A stretch of 64,000 nucleotides of DNA from NCBI GenBank assembly GCA_910578785.1, contig CAJTSJ010000013.1:1-64000 (forward strand), given 5' to 3'. The DNA comes from an uncultured Muribaculum sp. (GTDB taxonomy: Bacteria; Bacteroidota; Bacteroidia; Bacteroidales; Muribaculaceae). A model generated the notes under the pieces. It was not told the DNA's origin and searched no databases. It was given only the letters and a program-made list of their open reading frames with translations. The position numbers and the translations under genes are program-made. Positions 44,665 to 52,430 of this stretch are shown piece by piece (the first letter of the stretch is position 1; each line of letters begins with the position of its first letter).

Positions 44665-45036
44665 TTAGTCCTCCTTTACTTCTGCTTCTTGGGTTGTAGT
44701 TTGTTTCTGACCTCTCAGGCTGCGACGCTTAACGGCGTATTCAGCTGCGTATTTGTCAAGACGGAATGTGAGGAAGCGAAGTACGCGTTCGTCACGACGG
44801 AATTGAGTCTCGAGCTTCTTGATTACATCGGGCTCAGCGTCGAATTCAAGAAGTGTGTAGAAGCCTGTGGACTTCTTCTGGATGGGGTAAGCAAGCTTGC
44901 GCAGGCCCCAGTTCTCTTCGTTGACAATAGTTCCGGCGGCATTGGTGATAACGCCTTTGAACTTGTCTACCGCTTCCTTCATCTGTGCATCAGACAAAAC
45001 GGGAGTTAAAATGAAAACGGTTTCGTAATGATTCAT
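44665..45036 (-). CDS. rpsF: 30S ribosomal protein S6
   Basis: A 123-residue S6 starting MNHYETVFILTPVLSD, with the RRDERVLRFLTFRLDK strand near residue 80 and a charged C-terminal tail rich in Gln, Thr and Glu. It is first in the operon, and a -7 box lies 39 bases upstream. No S6:S18-binding leader motif was recognised in the short 5' region. Confidence 0.97.
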   Translation of the reverse strand: MNHYETVFILTPVLSDAQMKEAVDKFKGVITNAAGTIVNEENWGLRKLAYPIQKKSTGFYTLLEFDAEPDVIKKLETQFRRDERVLRFLTFRLDKYAAEYAVKRRSLRGQKQTTTQEAEVKED

Positions 45037-45074
45037 GTTAAACTTAAAATTAAATTTGTGAAAATTTGCGACTG

Positions 45075-45082
45075 CAAAGGTA
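45075..45082 (-). promoter_or_regulatory. -7 box of the rpsF operon
   Basis: Minus-strand TACCTTTG, an exact TAnnTTTG match, with transcription start expected about 30 bases before the rpsF ATG. Confidence 0.55.
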
Positions 45083-45216
45083 CAAAAAATATTTGATTAT
45101 CCCACATGCCGCGGTTAAATATTTGTCGGCTCGTCGGTTGACTACGAACCAACGGGTGGCCGAGGGTGTTTAAATCCTGAATTACAGCATTTATAAACGT
45201 ATTAATTAATCTTATT

Positions 45217-45390
45217 ATGAAAAATGATCATGAAGGAGGACATAGCGACCTCCATGTTGCGTTCAAAATTACCAAGCTTGTGCTTCAGGCCGCTTCAGTA
45301 GCGGCGGCGTTCTGTATCGCCAAGGAAATCCACAGGGTGCATCGAAGCATCGAGAAGAAGCATGAACATGGGCATAGGAAGTTGCTTTGA
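45217..45390 (+). CDS. 57-residue His-rich single-helix peptide
   Basis: A short open frame from ATG 45217: MKNDHEGGHSDLHVAFKITK, then a hydrophobic helix (about 21-37, with one Cys), then a basic His-rich tail (HRVHRSIEKKHEHGHRK). Eight of 57 residues are His, on both sides of the helix. It is isolated between the rpsF promoter region and a bidirectional hairpin. Coding status rests on composition and a clean start and stop only. A metal-binding membrane peptide is a guess. No family recognised. Confidence 0.5.
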   Translation: MKNDHEGGHSDLHVAFKITKLVLQAASVAAAFCIAKEIHRVHRSIEKKHEHGHRKLL

Positions 45391-45410
45391 CGCAATCATT
45401 TGAAAAACGG

Positions 45411-45446
45411 CAATGGCATCCGGCGGTTTCGGTCCGGATGCCATTG
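45411..45446. terminator. Bidirectional terminator
   Basis: A perfect 13-bp stem CAATGGCATCCGG/CCGGATGCCATTG with a 10-base loop. The minus-strand side is followed by CCGTTTTTC, ending the GH2 gene; the plus-strand side by TTATAT, just past the small His-rich frame. Confidence 0.8.
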
Positions 45447-45471
45447 TTATATGTGCCGGTTGGTATTTCGG

Positions 45472-48039
45472 TCATATGCGCCGTATCTTAATGCCTGCAA
45501 GAGTCGGCTCTCCTTCGATGGGAATGAGGTCGACGGTTATGCCGTCGGTCACATCATTGACTATGTAGCGTTTGCGGCATGCCGTGCGGTAGCGTTTGCC
45601 GTCGGCCGGGGAGAAGTCGTGCTCCACGGTCTCACCGCATACGTTTATGTCGAAGCGTGTCGATGCCGTGGCCTTCTCTCCGTCGCTCTTGCCTAATAGA
45701 TTCGCCTGTTGGCGTGCGGGCCGGGTTATGTCGGCCATGAGCAGTTCGACTTCATAGTCGCCCGGTTTGACGTCGATTCTGTATGACACGGCTCCTTGCC
45801 GCCAAGTCTGGTATATGGGGCCGTCTATCGTACCGTGAATTTCAGAAGTTGTATTTCGGTCTTTTCCGCCTGTGAATCCCCAGCCTCCGGGTTCGTATGG
45901 TTGGTCGGGAAGCCATGTCAGTCCTGACAGGTCGGATGTAAAGTAGCAGTTGCATCCGGCATTGATGGCAAATTCATCTTCCGACATGTCCGGAGTCGGC
46001 ATGAATGTTATGGTCATGGCATCGGATGCACTGTCTTGGGAGGCACGGGTCCGGGCAGTCAGTACCGATTCTCCTTCCGGAAGCACGATGCTGTACAGGG
46101 CGTGGCAGTTGCTGGTTTTCTGTATTCCGGCCGACACTCCGTTTATGAAAAGTTCTACTTCCGGTGCGTTGGAGTATAGTTTTATTGTCTGAGGCACATC
46201 GCGGTCGCCGACTCTGACATCCCAGTCGCGCGATGCAATCCTTATCATCGGCTTGTCTTTTCGCCACATGGCTTTGAAGTAATATGCTACGTCTTTCGGG
46301 CTGCGGTCGTTGTAGAACAGACCCTTGTTGTTGACACGGGGCATGGACTCCTGGCGCGCCGCTACGTTGAAGTCGATGAAGTTCCAGTAGGCGCATCCGC
46401 TTATCCACTCCTTCTCCTCTATATATGGCAGATAGTGCTCGATATAGCGTTGTTGGTATTCGATGCTGAAGTCGAATGCTCTTGGCGAATTGGAGTGAAT
46501 GCGTCGGTCGCTTCCGGCTCCCCATTCGCTGATTATGATCGGATGGTCGGGATAGCGCCGGTGCTGGTCCTCGCACCATTCGTTGAATCCGTTCAGCTGG
46601 CCTACGTACCATCCGTGGTAAAGATTCCATCCGGCTACGTCTTCAAGGTCGAGGCCGATTTCATTATATAGATTTGTCATGTTAAAGGCCATCACGCTGT
46701 TGCGGGACGGGTCTTCCTCTTTAAGTTTGGCTTCAAGGCGCCGGGCCAGGCGCACGGTGCGCTCCTTGCAGGCTGGCCATTCAGGGCGGTCCGGTCCGGG
46801 AGCCGTGAGCAGAATTTCGTTCATGTAGCCCCAGGCTATTATGGAGGGATGGTTGTAGTGCTGTCTTATCATCTCGACCAAATTTGTCTCGCAGTTGTCG
46901 TCATATTCTGGCGTGTCCGGAACTATGTTGACTATCGGAATCTCCTCCCAAGCCAGAAGACCAAGTTCGTCGCAGGCGTCAAGCAGGGCGTCGTCCTGCG
47001 GATAATGGGCAATTCTTATGAAGTTGCATCCGATGTCTTTCATCAGTCTGATGTCGCGTCGATGGGCCTCGTCGTCCAACGCCACACCAACAGGCCACTG
47101 GTCCTGGTGGCGGTTCACACCACGAAGCTTGTATGGTTTGCCGTTGAGGCTGAAGCCCTTGTTGCCGTCAAATTTGAACCATCTGAACGCTGTCTTGTGG
47201 CTCCGGCGGTCGAGCACCTCTTTTGTACGGCTGTTTGTGAGTACGGTCTTGACGGTGTAGAGTGCCGGACTTTCAGGCGACCAAAGTTGGGGCGAATCAA
47301 TTGATTTGGACTCGGACGTGAAGCTGCGCGTCTCGCCGGGTTTGAGTTTGCGTTTTTCCGTCAGTGTCTGAATCAATTCGCCGGATGGGCTGTATATCAG
47401 ACTTTTCACCTCGATAGTCTCTTCTTTCGCCGACTCGTTGGCGACCTCGCTTATTACTCTTATTTTTCCGGACTTCTCGCTGACTTCCGGAGTCGTTATG
47501 AAAATTCCGTCTGAACCGTAATTGGCCATGTTGAAGTGTATGGCCGGAGTGGATATCAGCCATACGTCGCGATATATGCCTCCCCAAAATGTAAAATCGG
47601 CCGAGATCGGTGTAATTTCCGGGCGTTTATTGTCGACTGTCACCTCTATCAGGTTGTCTCCGTCGGTTATATAGTCTGAAATATCCACTATAAATGCGCT
47701 ATAGCCGCCTTTGTGCGAGGCAATATGCCGTCCGTTGACAGCCACGTCGGCGGCTTTGCTTGCGGCGTCAAATTTCAGATAATGCTTTTGGCCCGGCTTA
47801 TGGTCTTTTATGTTGAGGTGCCGGCGGTATAGTCCTTTGCCTTGGTAGTAATTGCGCCCTTCATACGCGTCAAGATTATATGTATGCGGGATGTTGACCG
47901 ACTCCCAATACGTGGCATCGGGCATGCGGAATTCCCAACCGTCGTTGATTGTGGCCTCTGACCGATGTGCCGATGCATGGCTCCAGAATGACAATGCTAT
48001 CAGTCCGGGAAGGATTTGTCTGTAAAGTTGATTTCGCAT
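45472..48039 (-). CDS. Secreted GH2 beta-galactosidase-type glycosidase with malectin-like tail
   Basis: A glycoside hydrolase family 2 protein of 855 residues. A signal peptide (MRNQLYRQILPGLIALSF, ending SHASAH) is followed by a sugar-binding jelly roll, an Ig-like domain, and a TIM barrel. The barrel carries GVNRHQD, the acid/base Glu in WGYMNEI and the nucleophile Glu in ISEWGAGS. The last ~150 residues resemble a malectin-type carbohydrate-binding domain. ATG 48039 was chosen over the long frame to 48258 because the signal peptide begins there and a -7 box lies at 48069-48076. The exact substrate is not readable. Confidence 0.9.
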   Translation of the reverse strand: MRNQLYRQILPGLIALSFWSHASAHRSEATINDGWEFRMPDATYWESVNIPHTYNLDAYEGRNYYQGKGLYRRHLNIKDHKPGQKHYLKFDAASKAADVAVNGRHIASHKGGYSAFIVDISDYITDGDNLIEVTVDNKRPEITPISADFTFWGGIYRDVWLISTPAIHFNMANYGSDGIFITTPEVSEKSGKIRVISEVANESAKEETIEVKSLIYSPSGELIQTLTEKRKLKPGETRSFTSESKSIDSPQLWSPESPALYTVKTVLTNSRTKEVLDRRSHKTAFRWFKFDGNKGFSLNGKPYKLRGVNRHQDQWPVGVALDDEAHRRDIRLMKDIGCNFIRIAHYPQDDALLDACDELGLLAWEEIPIVNIVPDTPEYDDNCETNLVEMIRQHYNHPSIIAWGYMNEILLTAPGPDRPEWPACKERTVRLARRLEAKLKEEDPSRNSVMAFNMTNLYNEIGLDLEDVAGWNLYHGWYVGQLNGFNEWCEDQHRRYPDHPIIISEWGAGSDRRIHSNSPRAFDFSIEYQQRYIEHYLPYIEEKEWISGCAYWNFIDFNVAARQESMPRVNNKGLFYNDRSPKDVAYYFKAMWRKDKPMIRIASRDWDVRVGDRDVPQTIKLYSNAPEVELFINGVSAGIQKTSNCHALYSIVLPEGESVLTARTRASQDSASDAMTITFMPTPDMSEDEFAINAGCNCYFTSDLSGLTWLPDQPYEPGGWGFTGGKDRNTTSEIHGTIDGPIYQTWRQGAVSYRIDVKPGDYEVELLMADITRPARQQANLLGKSDGEKATASTRFDINVCGETVEHDFSPADGKRYRTACRKRYIVNDVTDGITVDLIPIEGEPTLAGIKIRRI

Positions 48040-48068
48040 AGCGGGTGGTAGTGTTTTAAGATTATTTG

Positions 48069-48076
48069 CAAAGATA
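48069..48076 (-). promoter_or_regulatory. -7 box of the GH2 gene
   Basis: Minus-strand TATCTTTG, 30 bases before the chosen ATG. It lies inside the longer alternative frame and so argues against that longer start. Confidence 0.5.
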
Positions 48077-48216
48077 GCATTTATATGAGTCTGCCGAGGC
48101 ATATAATCGGCATTCAAAAGGTAGAATTTTGGCACACAAGGGGTTCTAAAAACCACAAATACGGAAATTCCAATTATTCGTACTGAATTTACCCCTTTCG
48201 GATAATTTAACGGGCA

Positions 48217-48224
48217 TAATTTTG
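48217..48224 (+). promoter_or_regulatory. -7 box upstream of the SusC-HTCS chimera
   Basis: TAATTTTG, an exact TAnnTTTG match. It would give a leader of about 90 bases before ATG 48322, a layout like that of susC genes, which fits the idea that the 5' part derives from a susC. Confidence 0.4.
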
Positions 48225-48321
48225 CCGACGACAGGTTATGGACGTCATGTGCAGACATCGATGACCCGGAAATTGGATATATAACCTTATTTCAAAATTT
48301 TATAACCTTAAAACCAGCTTT

Positions 48322-49218
48322 ATGTACAAAAATCTTTTAAAGGCACTTATGGCGGCAATGATGTTCCTTGCCGTTTCGTCGGCCGGATATGCCCAGTCGG
48401 GACATCAGGTCAGCGGTGTGGTCGAAGATTCATCGGGTGAACCGATCATGGGCGCTTCCGTGCTCGTGGTCGACGACAACACTGCTATGAGGAAGTTCAT
48501 AAGGTCGGTGCTTGAAAGCCGTTATGCAGTGGTGGAAGCTTCGAACGGCCGTGAGGCGCTCGACCTGCTTGTGCATAATGCGGTCGACTTTATAATAACG
48601 GACCTTATGATGCCGGTCATGGACGGCCATGAACTGTCGAGAAGACTCAAAAACGACATATCCACAAGCCACATCCCGGTATTGATTCTAACAGCCAAGG
48701 CTTCTGTGCAGACCCGTACGGAGAGCTATCGGATAGGGGTTGACGAGTATCTGTCAAAGCCGTTTGATGAAGATATGCTTATTGCCCGCGTTGCCAACAT
48801 ACTTGACAACAAGCGCCGTTATCAGAGCCGGTTCATGGCCGACATGGATGTCGAGAGCCTCAATGTTGTCGATGACTCACTTGACCGCAGGTTTCTTGAC
48901 AGACTCATGGCGGTGGTGAAGGACAATTATAAAAATTCGGAATTTGAGGTGGCCGATGTGGAGGAAGCCCTGGGTGTAGGACGCAATATCCTTAATCAGA
49001 AGCTTCAGTCGATTGTAGGGCAGTCGGCGTGGCAGTTTATACGCACCTACAGGCTGAATGTGGCTCACGATATGATTATAAAGAATCGCCGGAGCCGGAC
49101 GCTCAACATCTCGGAGATAGCTTACGAGGTTGGTTTTTCCGATCCGAAATATTTCTCGAAGAGTTTTTCCAAGCATTTCGGCATGTCGCCGCGTTCGTTT
49201 CTGAACGAAGAGAAATAA
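48322..49218 (+). CDS. Chimeric ORF: SusC N-terminus fused to HTCS receiver plus AraC domains
   Basis: Residues 1-25 are a signal peptide (ends AGYAQ). Residues 26-47 match the start of a SusC CarboxypepD_reg domain (VSGVVEDSSGEPIMGASV). At residue 47-50 the protein turns directly into a response-regulator receiver domain: acidic pair Asp51/52, phospho-acceptor Asp94, Lys146. A C-terminal AraC domain follows (about 195-298), as in the end of a hybrid two-component regulator. The frame is intact across the join. A DNA-binding regulator behind a signal peptide should not work, so this is probably a deletion fusion, or an assembly error. No susD follows; a GH2 gene is divergent. Confidence 0.85.
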   Translation: MYKNLLKALMAAMMFLAVSSAGYAQSGHQVSGVVEDSSGEPIMGASVLVVDDNTAMRKFIRSVLESRYAVVEASNGREALDLLVHNAVDFIITDLMMPVMDGHELSRRLKNDISTSHIPVLILTAKASVQTRTESYRIGVDEYLSKPFDEDMLIARVANILDNKRRYQSRFMADMDVESLNVVDDSLDRRFLDRLMAVVKDNYKNSEFEVADVEEALGVGRNILNQKLQSIVGQSAWQFIRTYRLNVAHDMIIKNRRSRTLNISEIAYEVGFSDPKYFSKSFSKHFGMSPRSFLNEEK

Positions 49219-49233
49219 CGTCGGAGATTATAG

Positions 49234-49944
49234 TCAGAGCAGCGATGCCCGGTCGAGCAGGGCGGTGTCGGCGAGGATGTCGGCGGTGGGTCCGTCGGCC
49301 GCGATGCGTCCGACGGCCATGACTATTGTGCGCGGACAGAGTTCTCTGACCATGGCGAGGTCGTGGGTGGTGATGATACAGGTGTGGCTGAATTCCTCAA
49401 TCTGTCTTATCAGCAACCGGCGGGCATGCGGGTCGAGGTTGCTTGACGGCTCGTCCATGACGAGAATGTCAGGCTCCATCGACAACACTGTGGCTATGGC
49501 CGCGCTCCGCTTCTGTCCGCCTGACAGCTGGTAGCCGGGGCGGTCCTTAAGCTCATATGCTCCGACGGCTTTCAGTGCCATTGTCACCCGTCGCTCCACC
49601 TCATCGTCGGGCAGCTTCATGTTGATGGGTCCGAAAGCCACGTCGTCGGCCACCGTCGGCATGAACAGCTGGTCGTCCGGATTTTGGAATACGAGTCCTA
49701 CCGTACGGCGTATCTGCGGCAACGTCTTGCGTGTGACGGGTATGTCGCCGATGACCACTCTCCCCTCCGAAGCGGTGAGCAGTCCGTTGGTGTGGAGCAT
49801 CAGAGTCGATTTGCCGGCTCCGTTGGCTCCTATCACTGCCACTTTCTCACCGTGGGTGATCAGAAGCGACACATCGTCGAGTGCCTTGAATCCGTTGGGG
49901 TAGGTATAGCTTACGTGGTCGAATTTTACGTAGTGGTGGCTCAT
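49234..49944 (-). CDS. cbiO: ECF-type metal transporter ATPase CbiO
   Basis: A 236-residue ABC ATPase with Walker A GANGAGKST near residue 39, Q-loop in VFQNPDDQLF, signature LSGGQKR near 141 and Walker B ILVMDEPSSNLD near 160. The FQNPDDQLF segment is typical of ECF/CbiO ATPases. With CbiQ and CbiM it would power cobalt or nickel uptake. Its start overlaps the cbiQ stop by 4 bases. Confidence 0.93.
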   Translation of the reverse strand: MSHHYVKFDHVSYTYPNGFKALDDVSLLITHGEKVAVIGANGAGKSTLMLHTNGLLTASEGRVVIGDIPVTRKTLPQIRRTVGLVFQNPDDQLFMPTVADDVAFGPINMKLPDDEVERRVTMALKAVGAYELKDRPGYQLSGGQKRSAAIATVLSMEPDILVMDEPSSNLDPHARRLLIRQIEEFSHTCIITTHDLAMVRELCPRTIVMAVGRIAADGPTADILADTALLDRASLL

Positions 49945-50747
49945 TGTCGGGATATTATCATGTTGAACAGATACGAAAAGTCGGTAAGCCGCGTGGCTGT
50001 GAAAAGGGCGGTGCTTATAATCAGAAACAGGGTGTCGGTCATGGTCCAGTGAAGGCGTGTGCGTAATGCCACAGTGCCGTCAAAGCCTCTTGACAGCATG
50101 GCCCGGTGGATGCGTTCGGCGCGTGCGACGGTGCGTATGAGCAACTGGCCTATGAAGATGCCCCAAAGACGAGGACTGTATGAGCGCTTGCCGTAGCCGC
50201 GCGAACGGCGGGCGTTGTCCATGCTCGCAGCCTCCTGCAGAAGTACGGACAGATATCGGTAGACCATCAGGAGCTGGGTCGTGAATATTGCGGGCATGCC
50301 AATGCGTTCGAGCCCGTAGCAGATTTTCTGAAATCCGGTGGTCATCACAAGTATGAGAGAGGCCTGGACTGCAAGCAGGCCGCGCAAAACTATCGAGATG
50401 AATTCAACCCAGCCCCGGCTGACCGTAATGGAGCCGGCCTGAAGCATGGGTTCGCGGTTCATGACGGGGTTGAACATGCCGATGAACAGTATGAGGGGCA
50501 ACACGTATAATGACTTAAGGAACACGCGGTTGTAGCTTATGCCCCCCAATGCGCTGAACAGGATTGGAAATATCCACATGAACAGTATGCCCGACAGCGA
50601 GTCGAGCCGAAATGACAGCACTGCGATTATATACAGGGTCGTAACCAAAGCCTTTGACCGTGGGTCAAGGCTGTGCATGAAGCTTTGGCCGGCGGCATAT
50701 CCGTCGATTTCATTAAGTTCATACAGAGCGCGTTCGATTGCTGTCAT
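49941..50747 (-). CDS. cbiQ: ECF-type metal transporter T component CbiQ
   Basis: A 268-residue integral membrane protein with about five helices. It has the coupling-helix Ala-Arg-Gly type motif in the MDNARRSRGYG stretch near 177 and a second one in MLSRGFDG near 219, which contact the ATPase. It connects CbiO with the substrate-binding CbiM, encoded 13 bases upstream. Confidence 0.9.
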   Translation of the reverse strand: MTAIERALYELNEIDGYAAGQSFMHSLDPRSKALVTTLYIIAVLSFRLDSLSGILFMWIFPILFSALGGISYNRVFLKSLYVLPLILFIGMFNPVMNREPMLQAGSITVSRGWVEFISIVLRGLLAVQASLILVMTTGFQKICYGLERIGMPAIFTTQLLMVYRYLSVLLQEAASMDNARRSRGYGKRSYSPRLWGIFIGQLLIRTVARAERIHRAMLSRGFDGTVALRTRLHWTMTDTLFLIISTALFTATRLTDFSYLFNMIISRQ

Positions 50748-50760
50748 AAGTAGAATGCGG

Positions 50761-51738
50761 TCAGAGTTTCTTTACGGCAGTCTTTCTGCGGACAAGCAAT
50801 CCGGCCAATATCCATACCATGGTCACGACTATGGCGCATCCTATGACACCTGACCATGTGCTTCCGTAGTCAGGCAACACTGATGTCGATGCCTGTACAC
50901 CGCCGAGAGCATCTTGTACAGCGCCCTTGACGGTCGGAAGATCGGCATCTCCGATGATTGATGCAATCGACCACTCAAGTCCGTCGGGATATGACGATGC
51001 TATCCAAGTGAACAGTAAGCCGAGCAACATAGCCGTGCCCATGAATATCCATGCCGCTTTCTTGTAGCTGCTGTTTGCGGAGGCTGTTCCAGCAGCGCGG
51101 TTTGCCGCAAGCAAATCGGGTTTGTATGATTTTACAAAGTATAGTACCGCCGCGGTGGCAAGCCCTTCGCCGAGCCCTATGAACAGATGGATGGAACACA
51201 TCAACGTCAGAAATTCTTTCCAGGGAAGAGCTGTGACACCTGACATTTCGGTCTCTGCCGTGACACACAATGCTCCGAGTTCGAGGCTGATGACACTTGC
51301 CGTCACAGCTCCGGCAGTTATTCGCCAGGATCTGTCGCCATGTCCGGCGATCGGCTTGTATATTAGCGGATAGGCTACGAGCGTGCTTAACGCGGCCATG
51401 TTGATGATGTTGCATCCGAGAGCCATCAGCCCGCCGTCGGCGAATATGAGACACTGTACTACAAGCACGGATGTCAGGGTCAGGAACGCCGCCCATGGTC
51501 CGAGCACAGCTCCGAGGAGAATGCCTCCTACTATGTGTCCGCTTGACCCTGTGCCCGGAATCGTGAAATTAATCATTTGTGCGGCGAATATGAATGCGCC
51601 CATGACTCCCATCAGCGGAACCATGTTGTCGGACATGTCTGATTTCACCTTTTTGGCGGCCACCGCAAGTAATCCTACAGCCACCGCTCCGGCCACGCCT
51701 GCTACCGCAGGGGAGACCAACGCGTCTGCCATGTGCAT
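50761..51738 (-). CDS. cbiM: Cobalt/nickel ECF substrate-specific protein CbiM fused to a PDGLE (CbiN-like) domain
   Basis: The protein begins MHMADALVSP, the classical CbiM/NikM N-terminus whose N-terminal Met and His2 coordinate the metal. That fixes the start at ATG 51738, although the frame is open to 52038. About seven helices follow, then a C-terminal part with SYPDGLEWS near residue 250 and a last helix, the PDGLE/CbiN-like domain as a fusion (325 residues in all). Cobalt and nickel cannot be told apart from the sequence. Confidence 0.92.
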   Translation of the reverse strand: MHMADALVSPAVAGVAGAVAVGLLAVAAKKVKSDMSDNMVPLMGVMGAFIFAAQMINFTIPGTGSSGHIVGGILLGAVLGPWAAFLTLTSVLVVQCLIFADGGLMALGCNIINMAALSTLVAYPLIYKPIAGHGDRSWRITAGAVTASVISLELGALCVTAETEMSGVTALPWKEFLTLMCSIHLFIGLGEGLATAAVLYFVKSYKPDLLAANRAAGTASANSSYKKAAWIFMGTAMLLGLLFTWIASSYPDGLEWSIASIIGDADLPTVKGAVQDALGGVQASTSVLPDYGSTWSGVIGCAIVVTMVWILAGLLVRRKTAVKKL

Positions 51739-51943
51739 ATCGTCTAACTGAATGTCTATTGTTAATATTTTAACTAAAACGCTTTGTGCCGGCGATTGGT
51801 TCCCGGCTGTCGGTCGAATGCGGCGGATGGCATAGGCGAAGGCCTGCATGCCAGTCGCCGGACAATGGGAGTATTGCGACTCCATTGCCCGGCGACTTAT
51901 ACTTATATATGTGTCCCTTAAATCAGGAATAAATATTGTACGG
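51739..51943 (-). promoter_or_regulatory. Leader of cbiM containing a long hairpin (51854-51896)
   Basis: The 205 bases between rpiB and cbiM hold an 18-bp hairpin with one mismatch and one bulge (arms starting GTCGCCGG and ending CCGGCGAC). It may end rpiB transcripts, although it has no T tail, or form part of a metal-responsive leader. I saw no clear cobalamin-riboswitch core. A GCCGG/CCGGC pair lies further downstream. Confidence 0.45.
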
Positions 51944-52402
51944 TCAAGATTGCTTTGCGGGAATCTTCTCGATACGGCGCTGATGGCGTCCGCCTTCGAA
52001 GTCGGTGTCAAGGAATGCGTCGACAATCTCAAGCGCAAGTTCCGGGGCTATGAAACGGGCCGGAAGCACGAGTACATTGGCGTTGTTGTGCTGACGGGCC
52101 AGACGTGCCAGCTCCACATTCCAGCAAAGGGCTGAGCGGATGCCCTGGTGCTTGTTGAGGGTCATGTTTATGCCGTTGCCACTGCCGCAGATGCCGATTC
52201 CGGGAAAGTCGCGGCCTGATTCTATTGCCTCGGCGCAAGGATGGGCATAGTCGGCATAGTCGCAGCTTTCGGGTGAGTCGGTTCCGAAGTCCTCAAATTC
52301 GATTCCTTTGGCGATGAGATAGCCTTCCACGATGTTTTTCAGTTCATAGCCCGCGTGGTCGGAGCAGATGGCGAGTTTTTTGCCGGGTACAAGTAATGAC
52401 AT
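51944..52402 (-). CDS. rpiB: Ribose-5-phosphate isomerase B
   Basis: A 152-residue RpiB/LacAB-family isomerase interconverting ribose-5-phosphate and ribulose-5-phosphate. Motifs are CSDHAGYELK near residue 13, DYADYAHPCAEAI near 48, GICGSGNGINMTLNK near 70 (active-site Cys) and a LCWNVELARLARQHNNANVL segment near 92. It lies between the MsbA-like gene and cbiM, on the same strand. Confidence 0.95.
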   Translation of the reverse strand: MSLLVPGKKLAICSDHAGYELKNIVEGYLIAKGIEFEDFGTDSPESCDYADYAHPCAEAIESGRDFPGIGICGSGNGINMTLNKHQGIRSALCWNVELARLARQHNNANVLVLPARFIAPELALEIVDAFLDTDFEGGRHQRRIEKIPAKQS

Positions 52403-52430
52403 AATGTTTTAGGTGATTATAGTTGGTTGA

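Noticed and set aside
46849..47304. A 151-residue plus-strand frame inside the GH2 gene
   Set aside because: It is antisense to the conserved TIM barrel of the glycosidase and has no recognisable features.
51739..51943. A cobalamin riboswitch before cbiM
   Set aside because: A GGGAA-like patch exists, but the conserved core and B12-box arrangement could not be found. Left as an unclassified leader.
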